Below are positions 28,310 to 39,919 of a stretch of DNA of 64,000 nt, one piece after another. This stretch comes from Pomphorhynchus laevis (lineage: Eukaryota > Acanthocephala > Palaeacanthocephala > Echinorhynchida > Pomphorhynchidae): assembly GCA_012934845.2 (NCBI GenBank), contig WNNJ02002980.1, forward strand, positions 1 through 64,000, in the 5' to 3' direction. Within the stretch, counting starts at the first letter, position 1. Every line of letters starts with the position of its first letter. The notes below the pieces were generated by a model. It was not told the origin of the DNA. It saw nothing but the letters and a program-made list of their open reading frames with translations, and did no database searches. The position numbers and the translations under genes are program-made.

Positions 28310-30933
28310 CCTACAGACTTCCTCAGGTCGGCACCATGCCGGAGACAACACTAGATCTAATATCAACGCGCTTATAGACAAATTCGAAAATGGAAGAGAG
28401 CGTGATTGCCTTTCCTCTTCGGGGTTTCGATCATCCAGGAAATTCAGAGGAACTAATGATAAGAAAAATGAATTAATGTAAGTCATCGAATTGGCGAGAA
28501 ATGGCAATTTCGGAAAGGCGATGCGCCGCCTTACTTCGAATAGTGCATGCGAATATTCAAAATCTTTGTGCCGTAAACTGACAGATCTACACCCCTTACA
28601 TGATGTTCTTTAAAGTCCTGGACAGCCATCTTTGAATACCCCCTTGTCGGTTGACTCAGACATAGTTGAGGCCGCAGTATCATCATTCCCATCCTCTTCC
28701 TCTCCTGGCTGTTTAGGTTTGAGGGCAGAACATATTCGAGATATGCTGTCGGTAGATCACGGGGTTTTTCTTCAACGCCTAACATCACTAGTCAACAACA
28801 TGATCGCTGGTACTCTCCCGAACGACCTCGTGCCTTTTGTCGCCGGTGCTAATCTCATGGCATTAAACAAACCAGATGGAGGGATCCGCCCCATTGCCAT
28901 TTGGGAGACATTACGTCGTCTTTGCGCTAAGTGTATTTGCTCCAAACTTCGACAGCGATTTGCCGAATCCCTCCATCCGCACCAGCTCTGTGTAGCGACG
29001 CCAAACGGAATGGAACAGATAGTACATCATGCACGTCGGCTACAACAACTTCATGATCAAAATGTTAATTGGGTTTGGACTAAAATCGACTTGGCTAATG
29101 CTTTTAACACGCTGAACTGGAATTCCTTCGTCAACGCGATCAGTAAGAATTTTCCAGAAATTAGTCGATGGACATCATGGTGCTACGGCACTACCTCGAG
29201 CCTTCGGTTCGGTAGCCTGAAACCTCTTCAGTCTCGAAGAGGGGTACAACAAGGAGATCCTCTTGGTCCAGTTCTATTTAGCCTGGCGATTGATCCGATT
29301 GTGGTCCAGATATCGGAGATTGAAGGTATCAGCTTAAATAGGTGGTACCTCGACGACGGAATAATCGGCGGTACTCCTGTTGCGGTGGGCGAGGCTCTGG
29401 CTCGTCTTGCTGCTAATTTTCCTGCGATTGGACTGTCTATTAACTAAAAAAACCGAAGTAATTAGTAGGGCAGACAAGGTCGACTTGATAAAGAACAGAT
29501 GCCCATGGATCACATTGGTCAACACCACAAAAAACTTTACAATTCTTGGAAGTTCCATCGGGTCTAAGGAACATTGTTCGGGATACCTTGTCGATGTTGT
29601 TCTACCATCCCTGCGTCAAACTCTGGACTCGCTCGAAAATCTCCCTGACCCACAAGTTGCTTTCATCCTGCTTCGTAGCTGCGCATCCGCTCCACGGGTA
29701 AACCATTTAATGCGCACTATAGACCCCGCCGTCGCCTAAGAGTTTTTCCGTTTGTTCGACCGCTTGATATTGAAGTGTTTTAGCAATATCACTTCTATTC
29801 AACCCGATAAGTGGGCGTGGATGCAAGCTTGCTTACCGCTGAAGATGGGAGTACTGGGCCTTCGAAGCTGCTTCCAACACTCTCAGGCAGCCTTCCTGTC
29901 CAGTGTAGACACTGTCGCTAGCCAATTAAATCTTGACCCTTTAACTTTCCCTGGGTACGAATTCGTTAAATCTATTATTCCGCAACATGTAGGCAATCCG
30001 CAAACAAATCAGCGAGGATTATCTTGTCACATTGACGAAGTGTCGCGCAGCAGGCTATTGGAGAATGCCGATCGCTTCAATACTGCCCGATTATTGGCAG
30101 TTTCATGCCCACACGCGTGTGCTTGGTTACAGGCCGTCCCTAGCAAAGCCACACATATGAACTTGGCACCAAATGAATTCGTTGTGCTACTACGTCTTTG
30201 GTTAGGGTTGTCTCTCTGGAACAGTGATTATCGATGCAGACGCTGCCTTAGGATGGCAGACAAATTCGGCTTCCACGCCTTAACATGTCAGTTTGGAGGC
30301 CACCCTGGAATTCGACATGATAGCTTGAGGGATACAGTCTTTCAAGCAGCGGTTTCTGCTGGATTGAGGGTGGCAAATGAGGTACCCAACCTTGTTCGTG
30401 GTTTGCGAGAGAGACCGGCGGACATTCTATTTTATAATGACCCTCCTTTAGCAGTTGATTTTGCCGTAACTAACCCTCAACAAAATGCTTATATTTCCAT
30501 GGCTTCTGAGATCCCTGGCTATGCCGCAAGCAAGTATGCCACCTGTGTCAAGGAAAGGAAATATAAACGCAAATTAGAGGAGAATGAATACAGTTTTACA
30601 GCAGCAGTTGTTGAAACTTACGGAGGATGGAACCCCCAAGGGGAAAAGCTAATTCGTTTCATTGCTCGTTCTATGTCATGTAGAAACGGTACCCCGTATT
30701 GTAGCAGAGCGGGTCAGTTATTTCAGCGCGTGTCCGTCGCACTGATGAGAGGAAATGCTAAAGCGATCCTCAAAAGTCTTGACGAGATGGGCCAACCCTT
30801 ACTAGAGAAAAGTCTTGGATTTTGTGACGACCCATCTCCGCGACTCTTTTTTTTGAGCAACCTTGCACAGCCCGAGACCCAGTCACTTGAGATAGTTCAT
30901 GACTCCAATATTCGGTCAGCTTCCGTCGTCTAA
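28310..30933 (+). pseudogene. LINE G: reverse transcriptase and restriction-like endonuclease
   Basis: The RT part (28632-29447) has LKHIRDML-like spacing before GIRPIAIWETLRRL, TKIDLANAFNTLNW, GVQQGDPLGPVLFSLAIDPI and NRWYLDDGIIGG; YLDD replaces YADD. A frameshift in an A-run near 29444 leads to the next frame, which has one TAA at 29737-29739. The last part (29752-30933, 393 codons) has CRRCLRMADKFGFHALTC (CCHC), then RPADILF, AVDFAVTNPQ and ETYGGWN, the PD-(D/E)XK endonuclease motifs. Two further stops occur before 28632. It is nearly intact for a dead copy, hence young. Confidence 0.85.
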
Positions 30934-31146
30934 GGCGATCATTCTGAGGTTGACATGCCTGTCCTGCAACTCATGTCTCCACGACGACCTTCGGCATATC
31001 ACTCAACATCTAAACAATCAAATAATGCTTCTTTGTCACTTCAGCAATCACCAACAATTAAGGAGGGGTTGATATCGCTTCAACCGAATATTGATCAACA
31101 TACCTATTGAACTGCAACATTATCCAGATTACTACTTGCACCATTT

Positions 31147-32470
31147 TTGAACCTTCCATTTGGAAATTCAAATTGTACTGAAATACAACAAAATATTTTT
31201 GGCACTATTCAGACTAATCCACATGCAATTCAAAACCTTCTAAGTAATAATTTGGCTCAAAGACTTATGAGTAATCCTGCATTGCTTAGTTCAATTAAGC
31301 TTAACAATCCACAAATGCAAGGAGTGAGGGAGCAGAACCACGAGGTTTCACAATTCGTTAACAATCCGGATTTAATGTGTCAAACAATGGAAATGATTCG
31401 TATTCCTACAACTATACAGGAAATTACGAGAAACCATGATAGAGCCCTGATTAACCTTTAGAGTTTACCGAGCGGATATAATGTTCGACAGAGAATTTAT
31501 CGCGATTTTCAAGAACCAATGCTTAATGTGGCACATGAGCAGTTTGGCGATAACCCTCTGAATACTAATTCTAGCTCATCTAGTACAGCTAACACTAGTC
31601 AAGTAGGAACTGAAAATACAAACCTCCTGCCAAACCCGGGGGCATCTCAGAATGCTGCATTTCAAATCGATTCGTCTAGATCATATGTATCTAATTCAAA
31701 CCGTTTAGAGTCGCCATTGCAATCTACGTCAAGCGAAAACACTAATCGGTATTCTACGATGAACCCTCAACAATTATTAGTAGTCGATGCTGAAAATCCT
31801 CTCATGTTATTCGACATGTTGCGGGCATCCAGTTTTAACCCAAATATGGATAATTCTCTCTGCGATCCTGGTATTCTACTTAATCTGCTTAAGATTCTTC
31901 TTGATCTGCTGCGTATATATGAATTTATACAGGACGAAGGACAAAGAGAACAAGTACATCGTGTAATTCATGAGTTTATGAGTCAGTGGCTAATACCTGA
32001 AATTTGTGCTCTATGCACAAATACTCGAGCATTGAGGACGATTGTACAAATTCTAAAGAACCTAATTCGTCTTAGGGACACATCCCCACAAGTATATTCA
32101 CAGTTGATATCTTCAAATATAAGCGGTATAGTCGATAATCAAATGAATAGTCAACCTACTTCATCTGATGTGGATTCTATTCGATCACCAAGCAATAGAC
32201 AAACAGCTTATGCAACAACAGTATTTCAAAATTTACAATACTCAAATCAAGATAATACTGCTTCGTTTTTTCAACCATTAGATCGTCTTCATCCCCAGCA
32301 ACATCAGCCGACAAATCAACAACCAAACCAAACTCAAGAACAACTTTATGCATCCGAACTTGTACAAATGCAGACATTGGGATTCCATAGCCGTGATACT
32401 AATCTGGAAGCGCTTGCTGCATCTATGGGGGACGCAAAAATGGCTGTAGAACGTAATGAAGACTCGACTT
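31147..32470 (+). pseudogene. Ubiquilin C-terminal fragment, one nonsense codon
   Basis: One frame holds an STI1 region (NLAQRLMSNPALL, NNPQMQGVREQN, FVNNPDLMCQTMEM, NHDRALINL), then SGYNVRQRIYRDFQEPML and EQFGDNPL. A second STI1-like helical part follows (REQVHRVIHEFM to LRTIVQILKNL). A C-terminal UBA domain closes it (LVQMQTLGFHSRDTNLEALAASMGDAKMAVER). A TAG at 31459-31461 stands where ubiquilins have Glu (NLES). The N-terminal ubiquitin-like domain is absent and no intron is seen. Ubiquilins shuttle ubiquitinated clients to the proteasome; this copy is a truncated pseudogene. Confidence 0.85.
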
Positions 32471-32499
32471 TTACAGTTGTTATGCTGATTTTTCATTTA

Positions 32500-32592
32500 A
32501 GTTTTTTATAATTTATTTTTATTTAAAAAAAATTTCTGGTAATTTAAATTTAATATTTTAACAAAATAAATATATTTAACGTCAGGGATGAT
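32500..32592. repeat. AT-rich repeat R
   Basis: A block of about 85 bp built around GGTAATTTAAATTTAATATT. Other copies: 205-290, 505-560, 57976-58062 and 59491-59590; a half copy ends at 26655. It sits at almost every breakpoint of the duplicated block. Confidence 0.8.
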
Positions 32593-32631
32593 AAGCTAAA
32601 ATAAAACAGAAAACAAACACAGGCTAATGCT

Positions 32632-33223
32632 GTATCCGCCGTATCCGCCCCCTTATCGACTTCCGTTCTTGTATGTCGCTTCTTTCATCGCTTCTTTTCC
32701 CTAAAATCGATTACTGCCTTAGCCTTTTCGCCAATTCTCTAAAATCCATCATCCTACCCCTACAACGAATAATCAACACCGCCGTTCGAGTGCTCTTTCG
32801 TCTCCGTCGCTTCGACCACACATCCACATATTTTGCCCAACTCTCCTGGCCCACCATCCACATCCGCATCAAACTCCGCCTTCTCGTTACTTTTCGTCTC
32901 ATCGCTGTCGGCTCCCCATCGTTCATCAACCTTCCTTTCTTAAACGATACTCGCCCTACCTCGCTATCGCTTCGTTCCTGTCATACCCTCTTACTCCACG
33001 TTCCTAATTACTCCAACAACTACGGTCTCCGATCCTTCCTCGTCGCCGCCTCACTCGCCTGGAATCAACTCCCTCTCGACGTCCGCCGCGCTCCCTCCTT
33101 TATCACATTCAAACACCTCCTCCGTTCACACCTTCTCGACACCTGATTCACAGTTTTGTTTTGTTGTGGTCATGTAAGCATGCGCTGGCACGCATTTGCC
33201 ACGTTAAAATAAATCCTTTTTTT
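32632..33223 (+). mobile_element. LINE family A, copy 3, 5'-truncated, exact TSD
   Basis: A plus-strand 3' part of LINE A with a 157-codon RT C-terminal frame (32673-33146), the 3' hairpin (33178-33193) and the tail AAATAAATCC plus T-run. It is bounded by TAATGCT (32625-32631 and 33223-33229). The paralogous block at 59.6 kb has the empty site with a single TAATGCT, so the duplication and the insertion are directly demonstrated. Confidence 0.95.
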
Positions 33224-34810
33224 AATGCTATGCCATTTCGTCATTGTTTAAACTCATCAGTACCGGATACCTCCACTGCTGGATGCAGAGAGGACCAGTA
33301 GACTGCTGCGTAAACTAACAATCCAAGAGCGTCAGGCAAAACTTCGACATATTTAGATGAGGGCAGTCCTTAACATTACAGACGTAGTTGTACCATTCGT
33401 CGAATTGTTCCATTTATACGTTTACACTTTGAATATTTTTGTGGTCTAAGAGTAGTGGTTTGGCTTGATAGTACACCTCTCTCCAGTAGCATTCGTGGAT
33501 TCCTGTGCACTTCTACGAATGAAACCCTGCACGAACGTTTCTGGTTGATCAAACGAAAGGACACTATGGATAAGTAACTTCCCTCACGGCTAAAGGAAGG
33601 ATAGTTTGTGCTGAATTAGATATACGATCTTTAGGTCGAGCGTCCCAAACTACTTCAAAGTAATCCAAAATATTCTGCTTGAAAAATATGATGGAAGGCA
33701 ATCTACTATATCAACGCTAGAGTTTATATTAGGTGTAAAGCTAAAGCTTCAATTAGCTTATTTAAGCGTCAGCGCTAAAGCTTATGCTCGCGATTTATCT
33801 AGTGTTGTACAAGTATGTAGTTGTTCCAACATAACTCATAAGTACTCTAATGACTGAAGAAGCGACAACACACGTGTTGTCCTGTAAAGCCACTTTTCAA
33901 TTTCCGAATGTCAAATTTAAGATACAATATAAGATGCTACATAAATGTTATTAAATTAATTTAATAAATTATGACATAGATAAATGTATAATAATATGAA
34001 AATATAATATTTTATTAAATTAAATATTATATTTGATTATATTAAATATAATAATATAATACATTATTAAATGTTATTAAATGAATTTAAGAATTTATAA
34101 CATATCTTTAAGAAATTTGTGTATCATAATATTGCTCAGTTGCTCAGTCTCTTAATTTTCACGTTGCTAACAATTTCTTTGTTAGATGTACATTGATTAT
34201 TTTTATGACAATATTATTTTATAATATTTATTTAAATACTATGCATATGAGACAAGGGGTTTTTACAATGACAATATTATTTTATAATATTTATTTAAAT
34301 ATTACAAGCATATTAGATCATATGCTCGTAAATGCTGTCAATGAATAATAAATCATTTTCAAATTTCAATTGCATTGCTGTCAATATTAACGAATATAAG
34401 TTCAAATTCGTTAAAAAAACTTTAAATTTGTTTCTAAAAGAATCCAAGGAACACATATTTCTTTACATATTAATTGTCTCGTTCTTTAAGTTCTTCTTTG
34501 TGCTAATTGTACGACCATACTATTTAAAATTTCTCCTATCTTTCGGTCAGCAATATCGACAACAATTCGGTCAGCGTCAGGTTCTTCATGGTCTAAACCC
34601 CATATGAAATTAAGAGAAGTTAAAATGATATATTGAAATTAGTATTTTCAAAGCGTGATATAGCCACATTAATAATAACATTTGCAATCATATCTGATTG
34701 TAAATGATTATGGCATTTACAATATGATAAATTAATAGATGATATTATATTTATAATATTCTAATATTATTTCTGTATTAATAATAATTAATAATCTAAT
34801 ATTATTAATT
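33224..34810. repeat. Duplicated block U, copy 2 (right half)
   Basis: Near-identical to 59620-61168. It begins with a hammerhead-like motif (minus) and rearranged, broken Gypsy integrase pieces in both orientations (33240-33730), followed by about 1 kb of AT-rich sequence without a supported gene. The 59-kb copy ends where LINE F starts and this one where the RTE starts. Confidence 0.9.
33231..33310 (-). ncRNA. Hammerhead-ribozyme-like motif, copy 2
   Basis: Minus strand: GTC (33303-33301), TACTGG, a hairpin closed by CCTC/GAGG, CCGGTA, CTGATGA (33260-33254), a stem II GTT...GAC, then GAAA (33239-33236). TACTGG pairs with CCGGTA through one G-U. All core blocks of a hammerhead occur in the right order. 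Stem III is short or weak. Confidence 0.55.
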
Positions 34811-34839
34811 ATAATAATCTAATGTATAATAATCTAATA

Positions 34840-36745
34840 ATATTTCGCACGGGACCATCAAGAACCAAATGGTGGAATTTTGGCGATAGGGAAGCAGAGA
34901 CAATCTCGAGGATACGGCTTCCCGAAGTAACCACAGTTGAAGAAACGTGGAGCAAGACTGCACATATAGTACATACCATAGTGGATAAGACACTTGGTCG
35001 TACAAAAGCCGGTAAAAGATACATTAAGCGCGATACGTGGCTCTGGACTGAAGATGTGAAATCGAAAGTCAAGGATAAGAAACGAATGTTCCATATATAT
35101 CTCGGCGACAAGACACAGGCAAACTTGCATGCATACCACCTAGCCAAGAGAAACTCAAAAAAGGCCGTTGCGATTGCCAGAGCTGTACACTACGATAAGT
35201 TGAACAAAAGACTCGATACACGCGATGGTGAACGAGACCTATTTCGGCTTGTGAAGCGAAGGCAACAAAACACGCAGGACATCGAAAAGTTTTACTGCAT
35301 TAATGGAAGGGACGGCAAACTAATAATTGATCGACAGAAAGTTCGAAATAGATGGCGTGATCATTTTGAGGAAATCTCAAATGAAGAGTTTCCGCATCTA
35401 CCGATCCCAAAAGTTGCAGAAACGTCCGGTCCATTACCTCAAGGTAATGGACTTTCACGAGGTGAAAGATGCATTAAAGCGTATGATGACTAGCAAAGCC
35501 ACAGGTCCAGGCGACATTGTGACTGAGCTCTGGAAAGCCAAAAGCTGGGACCCAATCCCCTGGCTAACCAGTTTCTTCAACAAGATTATTGATGAGTATA
35601 GAATACCAAGCGACTGGCAGAGCATCACCACTATACCAATATGGAAAAAGAAGGGGATCGCAGCGGACTGCTCAAGTCACCGTCCAATTCGACTGCTCTG
35701 GCAAACGATGAAAATATTTGAACGAGTTCTAGATAAGCGTATTTGTGACATTGTTGATATCACCGTTAACCGAACAGGATTCGTAAAAAACTGTGGCACC
35801 ACTGACGCTATCCACGCAGCACGACTGTTCCTAGAAAAACACTTGGAGAAAAATCAGCCGTCCACGTTGTATTCTTGGATTTGGAAATGGCTTTTGATCG
35901 TGTACCACATGAATTAATATAGTATGCGCTGCGTCAGCATCAAGTCCCGGAACATCTAATCCGATGGGTGATGCTGCTCTATGAGAATACCGAAAGTCGG
36001 GTTCTAAGCGCAGCTGGAATGTCACAGCCATTTCAAATATCAGTGGGGGTCCATCAAGGAAGTGCTCTCTCACCGGCATTATTCAACACAGTTATGAACG
36101 CTATAACGCGGGATATCCAAAAGTCGATTCCATATACCATTATTTACGCTGACAATGTCTGGCTGGCGGCGGACAACAAAAAGCACCTGGAGGAATCAAC
36201 TACTGTATGGAATAACCGACTCGCACAATACGAACTACGACTTAATCTAGACAAGACCGAATACCTCACAACAGACCAACATGAAAGTGGCACCATCAAT
36301 ATTAATGGCTTTGACCTGAGACGTACGGACCGGTTCAAGTACCTCGGAACCATACTCTCGGCAACCGGAGACGTGACTTATGAAGTCAATGCACGAATAA
36401 GCTAAGCGTGGACAAAATGGCGAGCGACGACAGGTGTTTTATGTGACCGTCGCATCAAGGATCACCTGAAATCAAAGATCTACCGCTTAATCATTCGCCC
36501 TATGGCTATGTACATCACAGAGTGCTTGCCTATTACCAAGGCAGCGGAACGACGCTTTGCGGTCATTGAGACGAAAATGCTGCGGTGGATAAGCGGAATT
36601 ACCCGGTATGACCACGTGAGAAATATGGACATCCTCCAAAGATACGACGTCGCCCCTATCGTAAATAAAATGCAAGGGGCCAGACTCCGGTGGTATGGCC
36701 ACGTGTTGCGGAGTGAAAATTATTCCCTTGCAAAGACCGCCTTAT
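34840..36745 (+). pseudogene. RTE ORF: reverse transcriptase, broken
   Basis: The frame changes twice: 34822-35493, then 35327-35917, then about 35850-36405, and from 36502 on in another segment, with an internal stop at 36403-36405. RT blocks seen are HRPIRLLWQTMKIFERV, FLDLEMAFDRVPHEL, GVHQGSALSPALFN and IIYADNVWLAAD. The catalytic YADD reads YADN, so the second aspartate is lost in addition to the frame breaks. The element is therefore long inactive. Confidence 0.8.
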
Positions 36746-36925
36746 AGTATGAGATCATAGGCAAACGCCCGAGAGGTCGACCCAAGCACCGATGGTTAGA
36801 TGGCCTTCACACAGATATCAAGGCAGCTGGACTTCACCTAGACCAAGCCGAAAATAGAGCGAAATGTAGGGCTAAATCTCACATAGCCGACCCTGCCTCA
36901 AAGCGGGACAAAGGCTGAAGAATAA
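34840..36925 (+). mobile_element. RTE-clade LINE, 5'-truncated, nematode-like
   Basis: A plus-strand LINE lacking its endonuclease. Coding starts at the linker (TKWWNFGDREAE, RDTWLWTEDVKSKVKDKKR, RDGERDLFRLVKRR) and ends with GARLRWYGHVLRSEN and KRPRGRPKHRWLDGLH, then ADPASKRDK. This protein block structure is typical of RTEs common in nematodes. The 3' end is an AGAAGAAGAA repeat. Both flanks contain AATATTATTT-like sequence, a possible but ambiguous TSD in AT-rich DNA. Confidence 0.88.
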
Positions 36926-37175
36926 GAAGAAGAATATAATATTATTTCTGTAATAATCTTAAATTTATAACATATAATATATATAAGTATCACAGAATGA
37001 ACAGTATCCTATAATTATAACGAAAAGAGCTTAAAATTTGGATGATATCATCAGATGATAACTCATGAATGTTAAAAAGGTAATACCGAGAATTCTATTA
37101 ACCTTTAGGCTCATAGAAAGCTTGAACGAATTTAATAAAACCGAGTAGGCAAACACATTGAAACTACAATTGAAA

Positions 37176-37482
37176 CTACCATCATTCATCAACCTTCCTT
37201 TCTTAGACGATACTCGCCCCACCTCGCTATCGCTTCGTTCCTGTCATACCCTCTTACTCCACGTTCCTAATTACTCCAACAACTACGGTCTCCGATCCTT
37301 CCTCGTCGCCGCCTCACTCGCCTGGAATCAACTCCCCCTCGACGTCCGCCGCGCTCCCTCCTTTATCACATTCAAACACCTCCGTTCACACCTTCTCGAC
37401 ACCTGATTCACAGTTTTGTTTTGTTGTGGTCATGTAAGCGTGCGCTGGCACGCATTTGCCACGTTAAAATAAATCTTTTTTT
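37176..37482 (+). mobile_element. LINE family A, copy 4, very short, exact TSD
   Basis: Only the last about 300 bases of LINE A: the end of ORF2 (SFINLPFLDDTRPTSLS to HLLDT), the 3' hairpin (37438-37453) and a T-run tail. It is flanked by the perfect 10-bp duplication ACAATTGAAA (37166-37175 and 37483-37492). The hairpin here is perfect: GCGTGC, a GCTG loop, GCACGC. Confidence 0.95.
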
Positions 37483-37766
37483 ACAATTGAAATATTAATA
37501 GAAAATCAGATAATATAGATCATATTAAAAAAAATTAAATTACATAGATTTTTGTTCAAATACATGAAATAGAAAGATACTAGGTCTTGTAAATATTGTT
37601 TAGAATTTTTGTTTATAATAAAAATTATTGAATGATAAAAAATAAATATTAAAGGGTTTAATGGAAGAAAACAACCAGCCGTTACTGATAAATTAGATCG
37701 TACGTAAGATCATAAAGAAAGCATGAATATTCAAAACGACAACAACTCTTTATCTGAAAGACACGT

Positions 37767-37919
37767 AATATCTGTAAGACACCCTAAATATAATTCCATG
37801 GTTTTCACCGTAAGCTTAATATCTGTAAGACACACATAATATAATTCCATGGTTTTCGCCGTAAGCCTAATATCTGTAAGACACACTTACTATAATTCCC
37901 TGGTTTTCACCGTAGGCAA
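37767..37919. repeat. Three 51-bp tandem units
   Basis: Units start at 37767, 37818 and 37869, each beginning AATATCTGTAAGACAC and ending with TTTTC(A/G)CCGTA(A/G)GC. They are exactly 51 bases each with about 10 percent divergence. Confidence 0.95.
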
Positions 37920-38005
37920 CCACGAAAATACGTCCTGTACAAAGCTAAATAGATTTGCTCAGATTCATGCATCGCTATGCCGATACTATTAAGGATTTGA
38001 GGTAA

Positions 38006-38659
38006 CAAACTTAGACGTCACCCCTCGCATTATTGATATTTCTTATATATCATAAAGATGTTTATAGACGACGATTAATAACATATATTAAGAAATATCA
38101 AGGACAATATATTCCCTACAACTGGATTGAAGTTGGGAGAAAAGCTAGACGGTGATTTAAGGCAACGTAAACTCCTCGTTCTCTTGCAAAACTGGGGTTT
38201 GCAACTGCAAATATTCACCTGTCTGAATTAAGCACTGGAAATTTGTTATGAAATTAATTAATATGAACTTAATTTGTTAATAAATTAGATATCAAATGAT
38301 TCCACGATCAATAGTATTTCCATTTGAGTAAATCTATTGATGCATAGCAGCAGTGCATCGTCGTGCTACATTGTATTTTCTGGTATTTAACTGGTGTGTA
38401 TCTTGTAGCACAACGCGCTTGGTTCTCTAACGCTTAATGCAGACCGGTGAATATTTGCAGTTGCAAACCCCAGTTTTTGCAAGGGAACAAGGAGTTTCGT
38501 TGCCTTAAATTACCGTCTAGCTTTTCTCCCAACTTCAATCCAGTTGTGGGGAATATATTGTCCTTGATATTACTTAATATATGTTATTAATCGTCGTCTA
38601 TTAACATCTTTATGATATATAAGAAATATCAATAATGCGAGAGGTGACGTCTAAGTTTG
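38006..38659. repeat. Foldback element with arms of about 225 bp
   Basis: The left arm 38006-38235 is repeated in reverse complement at 38428-38659, with about 190 bases between. The arms match at about 95 percent by eye, including TTAGACGTCAC at the tips. There is no coding capacity. It looks like a non-autonomous foldback or MITE-like DNA element. Confidence 0.85.
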
Positions 38660-38801
38660 AAAGAAATATCAAGGACAATATATTTCCCACAACTGGATTG
38701 AAGTTGGGAGAAAAGCTAGACGGTGATTTAAGGCAACGAATACTCCTCGTTCTCTCGCAAAGACTGGGGTTTGCAACTGCAAACCCCAGTCTTTGCAAAG
38801 C
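38660..38801. repeat. Third, partial foldback arm ending in a palindrome
   Basis: A direct copy of the inner part of the left arm (AAGAAATATCAAGGACAATA onwards) follows the foldback immediately. It ends in a near-perfect palindrome, TTGCAAAGACTGGGG with its complement around TTTGCAACTGCAAA (about 38757-38801). Confidence 0.85.
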
Positions 38802-39889
38802 ATAGCATGTTGATATATCAAGAATTCCGCTAACCTTTATCGAAATAAATCTCCAGTTGTGTATGAAACAATTTATTATCATTCCGTCTTATGCACAAAC
38901 AAATTCATAGGACAATCGTTCAACATTATATGAGTAGATGATCCATTCAGACTTGGTCAACTTAACTTAGCATTATCACGCATTATCCTCTGACGACAAA
39001 GAGATAACTTAAGAATATGGCAACAGAAAAAATAATTTATCAAATCAGCTAACTAAGTCACTTATTTTATACCATATCAAAATTAAAAATAATAAAAAAC
39101 ATTTATAATTATGAAGAATTTTATACAATTTATATTTATATAACGATAGAATTTATTATTAAAATTTCGAAAAAAAAAATCAATTTTTATGAATTGACAA
39201 ATAAAAAATATACGATGTAATAATATACGATGTAATAATCTACGATGTTATAAAATTAGATGTCATTCATTTTTATACTATAAATAAATTAAACACAAAT
39301 ATATAAATAATTAAAAATAATACACGATTATATAAGATTTTATACAATTTATATTTATATAAAATTAAAATTTAAATTAAAAATCAATTTTTATGAATTG
39401 ACTAATAAATAACAGACATTTCAGATAAGCATATCTGTTTATCATCCATCCATAAATTGTTTTCGCTTAATAGTTTAAATTTATTTTTTAATAATATTTT
39501 CAGTTGATTTATATATTGTAAATTTAATATTTTAATAATATTTTGTTGATATTTACTTTTCTATTATAAGAAAAAGAAAAAACCCATTGAACATGCTTAG
39601 CAGAAAAATAGTCGTATCGCAAAAGGTCGTTTTAAAAAAGAAAAATAAGTATAATAAAATAATAAATAATAATACAATAATGAATGATTATATTCTGCTT
39701 TTGTTACATTCTTTTTTTACATTCATAACTACCGGACGCATTTGTTAACCTTCGTCACATTTTCTGCATAGAAATGTTAAAAGAATTGTTTTACTGAAGG
39801 ATTAGTTTTCTACATAGCATTCTCGTAGGTGCAGCAAGAATTTTATGATTCGGCGAACTGAGCATTTTTCAGTTGCCAAAGGCTACTAG

Positions 39890-39919
39890 AATATGCGATA
39901 TTCCAGAATATCGCATATT
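39890..39919. repeat. Perfect 14-bp-arm palindrome
   Basis: AATATGCGATATTC, two bases, GAATATCGCATATT. Further half-copies (AGAATATGCGATA) follow up to 39958. Confidence 0.9.

Larger units (their letters stand above)
26656..30950 (+). mobile_element. RLE-type LINE, family G (R2/R4-like group), hit by LINE A
   Basis: A plus-strand LINE with an N-terminal zinc finger (26866-27051), an RT with a YLDD box and a C-terminal CCHC plus restriction-like endonuclease. LINE A occupies 27280-28309 within it; coding sequence resumes directly afterwards. The 5' UTR occupies about 26656-26865. The coding region carries a few frameshifts and stops. No A-tail is seen before the ubiquilin fragment at 31147. 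Compared with the 59-kb block, LINE G and the ubiquilin piece lie together in one 5.85-kb extra segment. Confidence 0.8.

Noticed and set aside
34332-34607. 91-codon frame in block U
   Set aside because: The near-identical copy at 60.7-61.0 kb does not keep the frame, and the region is AT-rich, so it is not conserved as protein.
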